Shown: piece after piece, positions 9,386 to 18,577 of the stretch
Numbering within the stretch: the stretch's first letter is position 1
Layout: each line of letters starts with the position of its first letter
Assembly (NCBI RefSeq): GCF_024749045.1
Contig: NZ_CP087184.1
Location: 3,844,001-3,908,000 of the forward strand
From: Pseudomonas sp. B21-028
GTDB lineage: Bacteria > Pseudomonadota > Gammaproteobacteria > Pseudomonadales > Pseudomonadaceae
Direction of reading: 5' to 3'
DNA: 64,000 nucleotides
Made by a program: the position numbers and the translations under genes
Notes under the pieces: model-generated
The model's input: the letters and a program-made list of their open reading frames with translations, nothing else
Told to the model about the DNA's origin: nothing
Database searches by the model: none

Positions 9386-9841
9386 TTAGCGTACCCGATA
9401 CAGCACAGCAGCCCCTGGCTTGGATTCGAAAGCCGGTACAGTGCGCTGCTTGAGTGGCATACCCTCCGCGTCCCAAACCAAGGTGTCCGATGGGTACTCG
9501 TCCTTGCGGGTCATGGCGTCGATCTGCTTGACGATCACTTCCGAGCTTGCAGGCACTTCGGGGTTCCATTCGAATACGCCAACGCTACCGTAGAACACGG
9601 CCGGTGCGTCGACATCGAGGCGCCGGTCGGGACACATGACCAAACCGCGGTCAAGCATGACCCGCAACGCGCCGACAGGCACCGCCTTCACCGTGGGCGT
9701 GGTGCGCTCGGTGCTGTGGCCTGGGCAGACATTGGCCGAGCGAGTCACCATGTCCTCGACCACTTCACGATCGGATTGGGCCTGCGCCGAAAAGGCAACG
9801 GCAGACAGGGCCAGCGTTACAAGATTTGACTTCCAGGACAC
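9386..9841 (-). CDS. Exported protein of unknown function
   Basis: 151 aa with a GTG start at 9841, supported by AGGAGG 8 nt upstream. A signal peptide is clear (LVTLALSAVAFSAQAQ, cleavage after AQA). The mature protein has two cysteines (SANVCPGH, GLVMCPDR) that could form a disulfide in the periplasm. I recognise no family. Confidence 0.65.
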   Translation of the reverse strand: MSWKSNLVTLALSAVAFSAQAQSDREVVEDMVTRSANVCPGHSTERTTPTVKAVPVGALRVMLDRGLVMCPDRRLDVDAPAVFYGSVGVFEWNPEVPASSEVIVKQIDAMTRKDEYPSDTLVWDAEGMPLKQRTVPAFESKPGAAVLYRVR

Positions 9842-9954
9842 GCTCTAAACCTCCTGTGTAAAAAACACTCCAACGTTGCGCATCGCCCCCGGTAAGAACA
9901 GCCCGTTGCAGGGAGCAGACTTGAAGACTAGCACCACACTGGTTTGTTCCACTG

Positions 9955-10380
9955 TCAGCATAGCCGCTTCTGGTAATAGAACCGGGCATATCCCGGCGGA
10001 TAATCCGCCAGGCGTCCAAATTCGGAATAACCCAGCTTTTGATAAAACTCCGGCGCCTGAAAGCTGAAAGTCTCCAGCCAGATCCCGATGCAGTGCTTTT
10101 CCTTTGCCACGTCTTCTGCCATGCGCATCAGTCGTTCTCCGATACCCTGACCACGCATCGACTCGGGAACACTGACAAGATCGATGAGCAGCCACCGATA
10201 AGAAATCTTTCCATACAGTCCCCCAATGACTTCATTGCTATCCGGGGCTCGTAGCAACAGGGCAAAGGTTTCGTGGCCATCGTCCCCACCATTGGCAAGA
10301 TTATGGGCCAGCAGCGGGTTCAAAATTCCCAACCGCTCTGATTCGGTCACATTTTCCGAAAGTTGGATTTGCAAAGGCAC
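9955..10380 (-). CDS. GNAT-family N-acetyltransferase
   Basis: 141 aa with a GTG start at 10380 and GGAGAG just upstream. The GNAT core is seen: LLIDLVSVPESMRGQGIGERL (strand and acetyl-CoA loop) followed by the EFYQKLGYSEFGR motif. The C-terminus (ADYPPGYARFYYQKRL) is typical of the small-molecule acetyltransferase group. The substrate is not known. Confidence 0.87.
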   Translation of the reverse strand: MPLQIQLSENVTESERLGILNPLLAHNLANGGDDGHETFALLLRAPDSNEVIGGLYGKISYRWLLIDLVSVPESMRGQGIGERLMRMAEDVAKEKHCIGIWLETFSFQAPEFYQKLGYSEFGRLADYPPGYARFYYQKRLC

Positions 10381-10651
10381 GGCGCTCTCCCTGAGCGATA
10401 AGCAAGCGGGTCAGTAAAGTAGCTTATTTCTGCCATGTCCAGCCGAATCAGTAAACTCTTCATGCCCTTTGTGTGGAAGGGTTGAAGGGGCAGCAGCCTC
10501 TTTGAAAATAAACTGTTCGACTCACGCTTTAGCTGAACTCAAGTATCCCACTTTAAAAATCATCCATTGATGTGTGAACCGACAACCCGTGAGATAGGCA
10601 AGGCAACAAACAGCCCGCCATCCGCTGAATATAAGAAAAGGTTCGCACACC

Positions 10652-11560
10652 ATGCGCAAACTCGTAAGATTCCTGACCCTCGCCTCCTCTGTTTTCCTAT
10701 CCGCATCGTCTGCTCTTCAAGCGCAGGAGGCCGATAAAACGCAAGGCTCGGCCTTCGTCGTGCATAAATTGACGGACTTCCTTTACGCCATTGGCGAACC
10801 CGGTTATTACCAGAAGAATTTTTCGTACTTATTGGTCGGCAATGACCAGGCGTTGATGTTCGATTCGGGTGCGAATCAGAAAGAAGACATCACGCTGGTG
10901 GCAAGCAAGATCACTGACAAGCCACTCTCGCTGCTGCCCTCACATCTGCATTTCGATCACCTGGGTGGCCTACACAATTTCAAAAGTATCTACTTGGTCG
11001 ATACGCCATTCACTCGTCAATTCAAGGACAAGGATGACTTCTACCGTGTACCCGAGCCGGTTTATCTGGGCAACTTCGATCACATGGTGGTGCCGCCCTT
11101 CAAGGTCGCGCGACTGATAAAACCCGACGAGACCATCGACCTTGGCGGTCTGAAGATGCGTCTGATAAGCGTGCCGGGACACACGCAGGACGAAGTCGCG
11201 CTCTTCGATGAGACGCATAACATCTTGCTTTCCGGGGATCATGTCTATCCGTCGTGGCTACTGGCAGGCAATCTCAAAGACTACGTCGCTTCTCTCGACG
11301 CCACGCTGAAAATGATCAACCAGCAGACCGCCATTTATGGTGCTCATGCGGACGAGGATCCGACCAAAGTGCCGGCGATGACCTACGCCAATGTACAGTC
11401 GATTCGCGACAAGATGGCGCTGATCCTCGCCGGGCGTGCCAAAGGTGAAACCTTCAGCGACCCGGAACTGATCAAGAGTTCCGAACTGTACAAGGTCGAA
11501 AAGGACATCAGCATTCTCACCAACATCCAGTTCACCGATGGTCGAGGCTACGGTTACTGA
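10652..11560 (+). CDS. Exported metallo-beta-lactamase-fold hydrolase
   Basis: 302 aa. It has a signal peptide (residues 1-25, ending ALQAQ) and the metal-binding set of the fold: SHLHFDHLGG (HxHxDH), VPGHTQDEV, LLSGDHVYPS and a final His in YGAHADE. It is therefore a periplasmic zinc hydrolase. The MBL fold covers lactonases, glyoxalases and lactamases; a true beta-lactamase is not supported. It converges with, and overlaps by 7 bp, the LysR gene. No lipopeptide role is evident, though lactone-cleaving MBLs exist. Confidence 0.85.
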   Translation: MRKLVRFLTLASSVFLSASSALQAQEADKTQGSAFVVHKLTDFLYAIGEPGYYQKNFSYLLVGNDQALMFDSGANQKEDITLVASKITDKPLSLLPSHLHFDHLGGLHNFKSIYLVDTPFTRQFKDKDDFYRVPEPVYLGNFDHMVVPPFKVARLIKPDETIDLGGLKMRLISVPGHTQDEVALFDETHNILLSGDHVYPSWLLAGNLKDYVASLDATLKMINQQTAIYGAHADEDPTKVPAMTYANVQSIRDKMALILAGRAKGETFSDPELIKSSELYKVEKDISILTNIQFTDGRGYGY

Positions 11561-12450
11561 TCGGGCTGACCGGCCGTAGCGAGTAACCAGTTGATGAACG
11601 CCCGGATTTCCGGGCGTTCACGCGCGCTTTCACGACAGGCAACATAGTAATTGTGCAGCGCGGGCACCGTGCTCGGCAGCGGACGCACCAAACGTCCTTC
11701 GTCGAGATCGCGGGCAGACACGAGTTCATCGCTCAGCGCCACGCCGAAACCATCGCGCGCGGCCTGCAAGACCATGCCAAAATCTTCAAAATAGATGTCC
11801 TCCTTGCAGATAAGGCTGCAGCCTGCATCGGCCAGCCATTGCTGCCACTGGCTGCCAGTGTCTTCGTGGAGCAGGCGGTGTCGAGCCAGATCCGTTACTT
11901 CGCGAATGGCTTTCGGCCCTCGCAAATATTGCGGGCTGCACACGGGAGTCATGCGAATACCGTGCATCAAGCGCCACCAGACGCCTGGCCATGGCGGCGA
12001 ACCGTAAATTACCGCCACATCGGCGCGACGCCAGTCTACTTGCGGCATCCCCGGTGCGGTGATCACGTTCACCCGCACCGAGTCCGATGCCTCCATGAAG
12101 TGCAGCAACGGCGTAGTCAGCCACTCCACGCCCTCGGCAGGCGGAATGGACAGGGTGATTTCAACAACGTCCTGTTCGGCATCAGAACCGGACTGCATTG
12201 CGGTTACCGCACTGCTGATCTCGCCTATTGCGTTCGCCACATGCTTTTGCAGCAGCCGACCATTGGCGGTGAGCACCAGTTGCCGGCCGCGCTTCTCGAA
12301 CAGTTCTATACCCAGGCTGGCCTGTAACGCTTTGACTTGCTGACTCACAGCGCCGACTGTCACATGTAACTCAACTGCAGCGGCCGCCAGGCTGCCCAAG
12401 CGGGCTACGCTCTCGAACACTTTGAAATTGTGCAAGGGTGGAAACGTCAT
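11554..12450 (-). CDS. LysR-family regulator (GcvA-like)
   Basis: 298 aa. The N-terminal winged HTH is canonical (LHNFKVFESVARLGSLAAAA, then HVTVGAVSQQVKALQ) and the effector domain has the GcvA-group look (QWQQWLADAG, ARDGFGVALSDELVS). The ATG at 12450 has GGAG 6 nt upstream. Its likely target is unclear: it converges on the MBL gene and is divergent from the chemoreceptor gene, 322 bp away. Confidence 0.88.
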   Translation of the reverse strand: MTFPPLHNFKVFESVARLGSLAAAAVELHVTVGAVSQQVKALQASLGIELFEKRGRQLVLTANGRLLQKHVANAIGEISSAVTAMQSGSDAEQDVVEITLSIPPAEGVEWLTTPLLHFMEASDSVRVNVITAPGMPQVDWRRADVAVIYGSPPWPGVWWRLMHGIRMTPVCSPQYLRGPKAIREVTDLARHRLLHEDTGSQWQQWLADAGCSLICKEDIYFEDFGMVLQAARDGFGVALSDELVSARDLDEGRLVRPLPSTVPALHNYYVACRESARERPEIRAFINWLLATAGQPDQ

Positions 12451-12772
12451 CTCATCTCCGTAACAACGGCGTAGCGATCAGTAAAGAGGCTCGATCAGGG
12501 CGAACACATGTATGCGTAATCGTCTCGCAATTTGCTGTGACTGGGGAATCTGGTTGGCGCCGATCCACCATGGCGTGGCATAAGCAGCCCGCAGTCATTG
12601 CCACTCATTCCAGCAGTCCTAGGTAACAATATCTCGATAACCGCGCTCTTCCTCATTCGCAAAAAAACCACAAACAACTCACAGAATTTTCATCCGCTCT
12701 GGCCAACCCTGTAATAGCTGGCAAAGAGCCAGCTCTCGAAAGGCGTTACGTGGTACGCCACCGGAGCCAAAC
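12451..12772. promoter_or_regulatory. Divergent intergenic region (LysR / chemoreceptor)
   Basis: 322 bp with no credible gene. It must hold both promoters. Visible structure: a 7-bp hairpin AGCTGGC-AAAGA-GCCAGCT at 12716-12734 in the leader of the chemoreceptor gene, and an A-run at 12661-12667. No clear LysR T-N11-A dyad was identified by eye. Confidence 0.45.
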
Positions 12773-14398
12773 ATGAATCTGAGATCGCTCAATATCGCGC
12801 GCAGGGCTGCATTCTGCTTCGGTGCAATCACTTTGCTTTTGATCGGGCTGGGAGGCTTCTCCTACGTTCAAATCGGTCATTTGCGCACCGCGGAACAAGA
12901 CATAGAAGAAAAATCACTGCCTAGCATTCAAGTGGTCGATGATATTCAAATTGCGCTTCTACACGCTCGTCTCGAGAGCATCAGAATGCTGGCCAGCACC
13001 GATCCCTCAGTCAAAAGCACGTCACAAGCCAAAGTACGACAAGCCATGGAGACTCTGCAGTCGCGCAGCGAATACTATCGGCAGAATCTGATGACAGGCG
13101 ACAAGGACCGCGCCCAGCTCGATGACGCCCAAACCGCGATGAACGTCTACATCGATGGATTGAAGCAAGTCATCGCAATGGACGCTTCCGACCATGACAA
13201 GGCCGTTGTCTTTGCCAACTCGGAACAGGCAAACCGCGCCACGGCCTATCAAGAAAAACTCACGCTCATGCGCGAGCTGAATGCAAAAGAGACGGAGCAG
13301 TCAGGCGCCATTGCAACGGCAGTGTATGGCCATAGCGTCAACGTCCTGATGATTGTCGTAGTCGTCGCGCTGATTCTCACGGTCTTCCTCGCTGTCGCCT
13401 TGACCCGCAGCATTGTCGTTCCGATCAATACATCGCTGAAACTGGCTGAAAGCATTGCCGAAGGGGATCTGACCCGGCAGCTTGAGGTCACCGGGAAAGA
13501 TGAAGCATCCCGCCTGATGCAGGCGCTCAACATCATGTCGGAGAAACTGCGGCGAACTGTTCTGGAGATTTCCGGTGCGTCTGCTCAATTAAGTACTGCA
13601 GCCGTCGAAATGACGTCCATCACTGAAAGCGCTGACCGGACATTGCAGCAACAAAGCAGCGAAATCGAGCAAGCCGCTACTGCAGTCAACGAGATGAGTG
13701 CGGCCGTTGAAGAAGTGGCTCGCAATGCTACGTCAACCTCCCAGGCAGCCCAACAGTCGAGCCTGTCGGCAGACCTGGGCAATGAACGTGTCATTGAAAC
13801 CCTGGCGGCCATGCGCAATCTGACGAGCCTGGTGGAAGGTTCATCCGCACAAGTTCTGACGTTGGCCGGCCAAGCCCAAGACATCAGCAAAGTGTTGAGC
13901 GTCATCAGGGGCATTGCCGAGCAGACCAATCTTCTGGCATTGAATGCCGCCATCGAAGCGGCGCGAGCAGGCGAGCAAGGTCGAGGCTTTGCAGTGGTTG
14001 CCGACGAAGTGCGCGCCTTGGCACATCGTACGCAAACGTCCACCCAGGAAATCGAGCTGATGATCGCAGCGATACAGGCTGGTTCTTCTGCCACGGTGGA
14101 GTCGATGCACAAAAGCACCCAGGAAGTGCATAGCACCAGGAAAACTGCAGAAGACGCCGGGCAATCCTTGCAACAGATCACCCATGCCGTACTGGAGATA
14201 AACGAACGCAACCTGCAAATCGCAACGGCGTCCGAGCAACAGGCGCATGTAGCACGTGATGTGGATCGAAGCCTGGTCAGCATTCGCGATCTGGCGGTGC
14301 AAAGCAGCGAAGGAACCCGTCAAACGCTCATTGCCAGCAACGAACTGTCGCAACTCGCGGTAAACCTGAACAATCTGGTACTGCGGTTCAAGACGTGA
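12773..14398 (+). CDS. Methyl-accepting chemotaxis protein
   Basis: 541 aa, membrane chemoreceptor. The order is TM1 (about residues 12-32), a periplasmic four-helix-bundle sensor (33-185), TM2 (about 188-210, [18 protein letters not shown]), HAMP (about 212-265), and the cytoplasmic signalling domain with the hairpin tip [20 protein letters not shown]. It would control CheA. GGAG lies 7 nt before the ATG. The ligand cannot be told from sequence, and no chemotaxis partners are nearby, as is usual for Pseudomonas orphan receptors. Confidence 0.93.
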   Translation: MNLRSLNIARRAAFCFGAITLLLIGLGGFSYVQIGHLRTAEQDIEEKSLPSIQVVDDIQIALLHARLESIRMLASTDPSVKSTSQAKVRQAMETLQSRSEYYRQNLMTGDKDRAQLDDAQTAMNVYIDGLKQVIAMDASDHDKAVVFANSEQANRATAYQEKLTLMRELNAKETEQSGAIATAVYGHSVNVLMIVVVVALILTVFLAVALTRSIVVPINTSLKLAESIAEGDLTRQLEVTGKDEASRLMQALNIMSEKLRRTVLEISGASAQLSTAAVEMTSITESADRTLQQQSSEIEQAATAVNEMSAAVEEVARNATSTSQAAQQSSLSADLGNERVIETLAAMRNLTSLVEGSSAQVLTLAGQAQDISKVLSVIRGIAEQTNLLALNAAIEAARAGEQGRGFAVVADEVRALAHRTQTSTQEIELMIAAIQAGSSATVESMHKSTQEVHSTRKTAEDAGQSLQQITHAVLEINERNLQIATASEQQAHVARDVDRSLVSIRDLAVQSSEGTRQTLIASNELSQLAVNLNNLVLRFKT

Positions 14399-14410
14399 CT
14401 GCCCCGCCGT

Positions 14411-14445
14411 CTCTCCGGAAGGTCCGAACAGGGCCTTCCAGAGAG
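14411..14445 (+). terminator. Hairpin after chemoreceptor gene
   Basis: CTCTCCGGAAGG pairs with CCTTCCAGAGAG (one mismatch) around a 10-11 nt loop just after the stop at 14398. There is no U-tract, so it is either a weak terminator or an mRNA 3' stabiliser. Confidence 0.5.
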
Positions 14446-14596
14446 TGGAATCACCGACTTTTGACTCATTTCCAGGCTGATACTCAGCCTGTCCGTGAAG
14501 GTGCTCCAGCGCCCCCCCAAACAGCAATATCGTTCAATACGGCCACCGCACGATCCGGGATCCTGAAACCCCATTCATAATCGACGTGCATCGCCC

Positions 14597-15295
14597 ATGC
14601 GTTCCACCCTTTCGCCTTATCAAGCCTTCTGGAAAGGCGCGATGGCTGTGATTCCACTGTCCCTGGCCTGCGCTCCCTGGGGCTTGCTGGTTGGTTCATT
14701 GGCGATCGATGCCCAGATGACGCCTCTCGAAAGCCAAGGCTTCTCGGCCATTGTTTTTGCCGGTGCCGCCCAACTCGTCGCCATTGGCATGATCAAGACA
14801 GGGGCCAGCCTGTCCTCGATTCTTGTGACGACCCTGCTCCTGACGTCGCAGCACCTGCTTTACGGTTTGCACATGCGCGCTACCCTTTCCTCGCTTTCTT
14901 CACGATGGAGAATAGGCCTCGGCTTTCTTTTGACCGACGAGTTTTTCGCGCTGAACAGCCAGTACGATCAAAAGACCTTCAGCCGCTGGTTTGCCCTGGG
15001 TGTCGGCCTCAGCTTTTACCTGGCGTGGAATGTGTTCACCCTGGCAGGGATCCTGTTGGGCAAGAGCATTCCTAACCTTGAGTCGCTCGGGTTGGAGTTT
15101 TCCATCGCTGCGACCTTCATCGCGTTGGTCACCCCTGTGGTGAAATCGGTCCCGACGATCATTTGTGTGTTCGTATCCCTCGCCTGCTCGGTGCTGCTCA
15201 GTTACTTGCGTTGGGAGTCTGCGCTGGTGGTGTCGGGGCTGGCTGGCATGGCTGCGGGTTTCGTCTGCAAGCGGCTCATGGAGGGACGCTCATGA
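14597..15295 (+). CDS. azlC: AzlC-family branched-chain amino acid exporter, large subunit
   Basis: 232 aa, polytopic membrane protein. It has the AzlC pattern: the N-terminal FWKGAMAVIPLSLACAPWGL and FAGAAQLVAIGMI, with repeated hydrophobic segments to the C-terminus. AzlC and AzlD together export branched-chain or related amino acids. Its TGA overlaps the ATG of the following AzlD gene (ATGA), a classic coupled pair. An AraC regulator follows in the same direction. Confidence 0.9.
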   Translation: MRSTLSPYQAFWKGAMAVIPLSLACAPWGLLVGSLAIDAQMTPLESQGFSAIVFAGAAQLVAIGMIKTGASLSSILVTTLLLTSQHLLYGLHMRATLSSLSSRWRIGLGFLLTDEFFALNSQYDQKTFSRWFALGVGLSFYLAWNVFTLAGILLGKSIPNLESLGLEFSIAATFIALVTPVVKSVPTIICVFVSLACSVLLSYLRWESALVVSGLAGMAAGFVCKRLMEGRS

Positions 15296-15603
15296 TCCTC
15301 GCCGTTATCGCTGGAATGGGTGTGATTGTGTTCCTGAACCGCTACCTGTTTCTGGAGCCACGCTTACCGTTTAGACTGAACCAAGGCACCCGGGATTTTC
15401 TTTCCTTCGCGGTGCCAGGGATGTTGACGGCGATCTGCGGGCCCATCATTTTCATGCCAGGCCATACGCTGAGCCTGAGCGTTCTGAATCCCTACCTGCT
15501 GGGTGGGCTCTGCACCGTGGGTCTCATGCTCTGGACGGGACGGGTGCTGACGAGCGTCCTGGTCAGCATGGGCTGTTTCTACCTGTTCAGGTCTCTATTC
15601 TGA
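15292..15603 (+). CDS. azlD: AzlD-family branched-chain amino acid exporter, small subunit
   Basis: 103 aa from the ATG at 15292, which overlaps the AzlC stop by 4 bp; longer open frames upstream are only read-through of the AzlC gene in another frame. It is a small membrane protein with about four hydrophobic segments and the AzlD-typical early NRYLFLEPRLPF stretch. It works as partner of AzlC. Confidence 0.88.
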   Translation: MILAVIAGMGVIVFLNRYLFLEPRLPFRLNQGTRDFLSFAVPGMLTAICGPIIFMPGHTLSLSVLNPYLLGGLCTVGLMLWTGRVLTSVLVSMGCFYLFRSLF

Positions 15604-15611
15604 GGTGAGCC

Positions 15612-16439
15612 GTGGCCAGCAAGATTGAAAACACGCATTTCTGGCAAGCCTCAAGCCTGGGTGGCGTGGAATTGCTGCACGCTCAATATTACCAGCAGCG
15701 CTTCACCCCTCACGTTCACGACAGTTTTGTCATCTCGGTCATCGAGTCGGGTGCGCAGCGGTTTCGGCATCGAGGCAGTGAACACGTTGCCCCCATCGGA
15801 ACCGTGGTCCTGATCAATCCGGATGAGCTGCATACCGGTGCAACCGCCCACCATGAAGGATGGCGCTACCGAGGGTTTTACCCCACGTTGGCGCAACTTG
15901 CCGAGGTCCTGGCAGAGCTGGATATACGTTTCAATGGCTCTCCCCGCTTTATCAGCAGTGTCTTGACCGATTCACAAGTGGCGCGAGCGTTCAGTAACGT
16001 TCATCTGTTTGCAGAACATGAGGCCTCGGTATTGCTGCAACAAACCGCGTGGAGGGAAGCCACGCTGATGCTGTTCCAGCGGCATGCCGGGATAGGCCCG
16101 GTCGCAGCGCCAGGAAAGGAGCCTGTAGCGGTGCGCAGAGCCAGGGAAATACTGCTTGAGCGCCTGGCGTTCCCCCCGTCGCTTGAGGAGCTTGCCTCCA
16201 GCGTCGGTCTCTCCCCTTTTCACTTTGCCCGCGTGTTTCGCAACGCAACCGGCCTGCCTCCCCATAGCTGGGTCACGCAAAAGCGCCTGGCTTGTGCACA
16301 AGTGTTATTGAAGCAAGGCATTGCCCCGTCAAGGGTTGCCGCGGAGCTCGGCTTTGCTGATCAGAGCCACCTTACCCGGCAGTTCAAACAAGCTTTTGGC
16401 ATAGGGCCAGGGGCTTACCGGGCTGCCATGGTGAGTTGA
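15612..16439 (+). CDS. AraC-family transcriptional regulator
   Basis: 275 aa with a GTG start at 15612, preceded by GAGGTGA, 8 bp after azlD. The N-terminal cupin-like sensor is seen (FTPHVHDSFVISVIESG, LINPDELHTG) and the C-terminal AraC DNA-binding domain (LASSVGLSPFHFARVFRNAT, VAAELGFADQSHLTRQFKQA). As the third gene of the azlCD run it likely regulates that exporter. Its stop is 38 bp from the convergent stop of the AspH-like gene, marking the right border of the non-lipopeptide block. Confidence 0.9.
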   Translation: MASKIENTHFWQASSLGGVELLHAQYYQQRFTPHVHDSFVISVIESGAQRFRHRGSEHVAPIGTVVLINPDELHTGATAHHEGWRYRGFYPTLAQLAEVLAELDIRFNGSPRFISSVLTDSQVARAFSNVHLFAEHEASVLLQQTAWREATLMLFQRHAGIGPVAAPGKEPVAVRRAREILLERLAFPPSLEELASSVGLSPFHFARVFRNATGLPPHSWVTQKRLACAQVLLKQGIAPSRVAAELGFADQSHLTRQFKQAFGIGPGAYRAAMVS

Positions 16440-16477
16440 GGCAGGAGACCGCGCCAACCCACCCAACCAGGCGAACC

Positions 16478-17089
16478 TCACGCCGCCATGTGCTTCTCGC
16501 GGTAGAACTCAAGATAAAGCACAGTACGGTGAGCCCGGGAAGCGTTGACGGCGAAGTGGTCGAGGGAGCCGTCGAAGATCACCAGGTTGCCGTTGGTGCT
16601 CTGGTTGAAGTTGCCATTGACGTTGAGGTAGGCATAGTTCTGAGTGGTCGGGGCATCGATGGTCAGCTGCATGTGCAACAGGCCTTCTTCCCAGGTACCG
16701 GTGTGGGAATGGGTGCCGAGGAAAACGTTCGGCTCCATGCGCAGCAAGGCGCAGAGCTTGATCCCGGGGATCTTGCTCAGCAGGTCGATGGTCCCGGGCA
16801 TGGCGGCGCGGGCATAGGGGATCGGGGTGTCATAGGCGACCAGACCGTATTGGGTCCATTCCGGCATGACGTCCATGTCATCGCCCCAGCCCCAGAGCCA
16901 GCCATACTCACCGCCGGCCTCCATGTGCGCGGCGACTTCATCGACGATCTCGGTGATCGACTTGCCCACGCGGTTGATGGTCAGGGTCGGCGCATCGAGG
17001 GCCAGGAACTCCTCGCGGATCACTTCCCAGTTGTCGGCAAGGTTCTTGAGGTGCGGAAAACGGCTGGAATCATAAAACGACGGGCGCAT
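16478..17089 (-). CDS. AspH-type aspartyl/asparaginyl beta-hydroxylase, likely lipopeptide tailoring
   Basis: 203 aa, Asp_Arg_Hydrox family of Fe(II)/2-oxoglutarate enzymes. The two-His iron site is visible as H129 (SHTGTWEEGLLHMQL) and H178 (FDGSLDHFAVN), with R188 (AHRTVLYLEF) as the likely 2-oxoglutarate carboxylate contact. Syringomycin-family peptides carry 3-hydroxy-Asp at position 8, and module 8 here has an acidic-residue A domain, so this enzyme is the candidate Asp hydroxylase. In syringomycin that step is done by SyrP, a TauD-like enzyme not seen in this window. Start: AGGAG 5 nt before the ATG. It is the last gene of the minus-strand operon, 117 bp after the MFS gene. Confidence 0.85.
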   Translation of the reverse strand: MRPSFYDSSRFPHLKNLADNWEVIREEFLALDAPTLTINRVGKSITEIVDEVAAHMEAGGEYGWLWGWGDDMDVMPEWTQYGLVAYDTPIPYARAAMPGTIDLLSKIPGIKLCALLRMEPNVFLGTHSHTGTWEEGLLHMQLTIDAPTTQNYAYLNVNGNFNQSTNGNLVIFDGSLDHFAVNASRAHRTVLYLEFYREKHMAA

Positions 17090-17206
17090 AGGAGCTCCTT
17101 TTGTTGAGGATTGTCGATTCCGGTGGCGATGAGGGGCGCAGCGGACCAGCCTGGGAAGATTGACCCAGCGGGCCCGGCCTGTCTGTCACGGGAATCCGGT
17201 ACAGCG

Positions 17207-18577
17207 TCACAGCGGGTCGACCTGCGGGCCGTCGACCATCCGTGCCACGGCCATCGGCGTGGGCGCCTCGTCCAGGCGACGCATCGGCCCGTAGAGAAGA
17301 ACGCCCAGCGGCAGCAGCGCAAACAGCGCCCCGGCGACCACGAACAGCATCCCCACCCCACGCCCCGGGCCTGTCCCCAGCCAGCGCCCGATCGAATCGG
17401 CGTACAGGCCGCCCGGCATCAACGCCGGCTGGAACCAATGGTCGACCAGGAAGCCGCCAACGATGACGGCCAGGCTGGTGGCAGCAATGGTCAACATGCT
17501 GATCAAGGCAAATACACTGGCGCGACTGCCGGCGGGAATCCTGCGCATCCACAACGCGTTCACGCTGGCATCGGCGATGCTCGCCATGGTGATCGCGACG
17601 AAGGCCAAGGCGCAGTAGGCCACGGCCTGCGAGACCATCCCCAGGGCCACGACACACGCCGCCAGCAACAGGTCGGCCACCGCCACCATCGCCATCAACC
17701 GGCGCGGATTGCCCATGGAAATCAACAACCCCGCCCCGGCCAAACCGCCCAGGGCCGCCCAGGTATAGGCCATGCCCAGGACCTGGCTGCCCAGGGTCGA
17801 CAACAGCAGCGGTGTCATCATCAGGGTCGCCAGGGCCAACAGCGCACTGCGCATCATGGTGTACACCAGCAGCCCGGCCATCAGGCGTTCGGCGACGAAG
17901 AATTTCAGGGCCGCGGCGACGTTGCCCAGGGCACCGCCGAACACCGTGCCCTTGGCTATCGCGTCGTGATGGGCCGCTGGCGGCCGCACATGGGAAAACG
18001 CCTTGATCACCAACAGCGTGCCGGAACAGAACGTCAGCAGATCCACCGCGAGGATCGTCACCAGCCCGGCCTTCGCCATGATCGCCCCCGCCAAGAGGGG
18101 CGCCACCAGGGCCGAAGCGTTCTTGCTGATGCTGATCAATCCCGAGGCCCGGGTGAATTTATCCGGGGCGACAATCGTGCTGACGGCCGCCTGGTACGCC
18201 GGCTTGCGGAAGGCGCCGACAATCGACGCCAGGCAATTGAAGATGTACAGGTGCAACGGCTCCAGCCGTTCGAACCAGAGCAACGCCATGACGCCCAGTA
18301 ACAGCACCGCCAGGCTGACATCGCAACAGACAATGATGACCCGGTGACTGATCCGGTCCGCCAGCCCTCCCGCCAGCGGCAGGAACAGCACCGCCGGCAA
18401 GGTGGCCGCCAGTACTACGTTGGCAAACGCCACCGCCGAGCCGGTGTGGGTGTACACCCAGACGCCGAGGGCGAACTCCATCAGCGCCGTGCCGATGACC
18501 GCCAGGGATTCGCCACACCAGAGGAAATAGAAACCCCGCCCCAGATCGAAGCCCTTGCGGTCGCTCACCAGGCTCAT
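17207..18577 (-). CDS. MFS exporter, EntS-like
   Basis: 456 aa, about 12 membrane segments. The N-terminal layout (YFLWCGESLAVIGTALMEFA, then LAGGLADRISHRVIIV with the loop 2-3 MFS motif) is typical of the MFS drug/siderophore exporters. Its ATG overlaps the stop of the cupin gene (ATGA), so it is translationally coupled. The position inside the biosynthetic operon suggests it exports the lipopeptide or an intermediate, or gives self-protection. Substrate is inference. Confidence 0.88.
   Translation of the reverse strand: MSLVSDRKGFDLGRGFYFLWCGESLAVIGTALMEFALGVWVYTHTGSAVAFANVVLAATLPAVLFLPLAGGLADRISHRVIIVCCDVSLAVLLLGVMALLWFERLEPLHLYIFNCLASIVGAFRKPAYQAAVSTIVAPDKFTRASGLISISKNASALVAPLLAGAIMAKAGLVTILAVDLLTFCSGTLLVIKAFSHVRPPAAHHDAIAKGTVFGGALGNVAAALKFFVAERLMAGLLVYTMMRSALLALATLMMTPLLLSTLGSQVLGMAYTWAALGGLAGAGLLISMGNPRRLMAMVAVADLLLAACVVALGMVSQAVAYCALAFVAITMASIADASVNALWMRRIPAGSRASVFALISMLTIAATSLAVIVGGFLVDHWFQPALMPGGLYADSIGRWLGTGPGRGVGMLFVVAGALFALLPLGVLLYGPMRRLDEAPTPMAVARMVDGPQVDPL

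Noticed and set aside
10652..11560. Possible beta-lactamase resistance gene
   Set aside because: Only the general MBL fold is present. Nothing in the sequence points to the B1-B3 lactamase subclasses.
3130..16477. Genomic island or prophage between syrC and the tailoring operon
   Set aside because: No integrase, transposase, tRNA or att-like direct repeats were seen. Most genes are ordinary Pseudomonas genes with matching codon use, except the small 6.9-7.7 kb patch.
16436..18301. Plus-strand ORFs opposite the AspH and MFS genes
   Set aside because: The minus-strand genes have RBSs, coupled starts and family motifs; the plus frames are low-complexity shadows.
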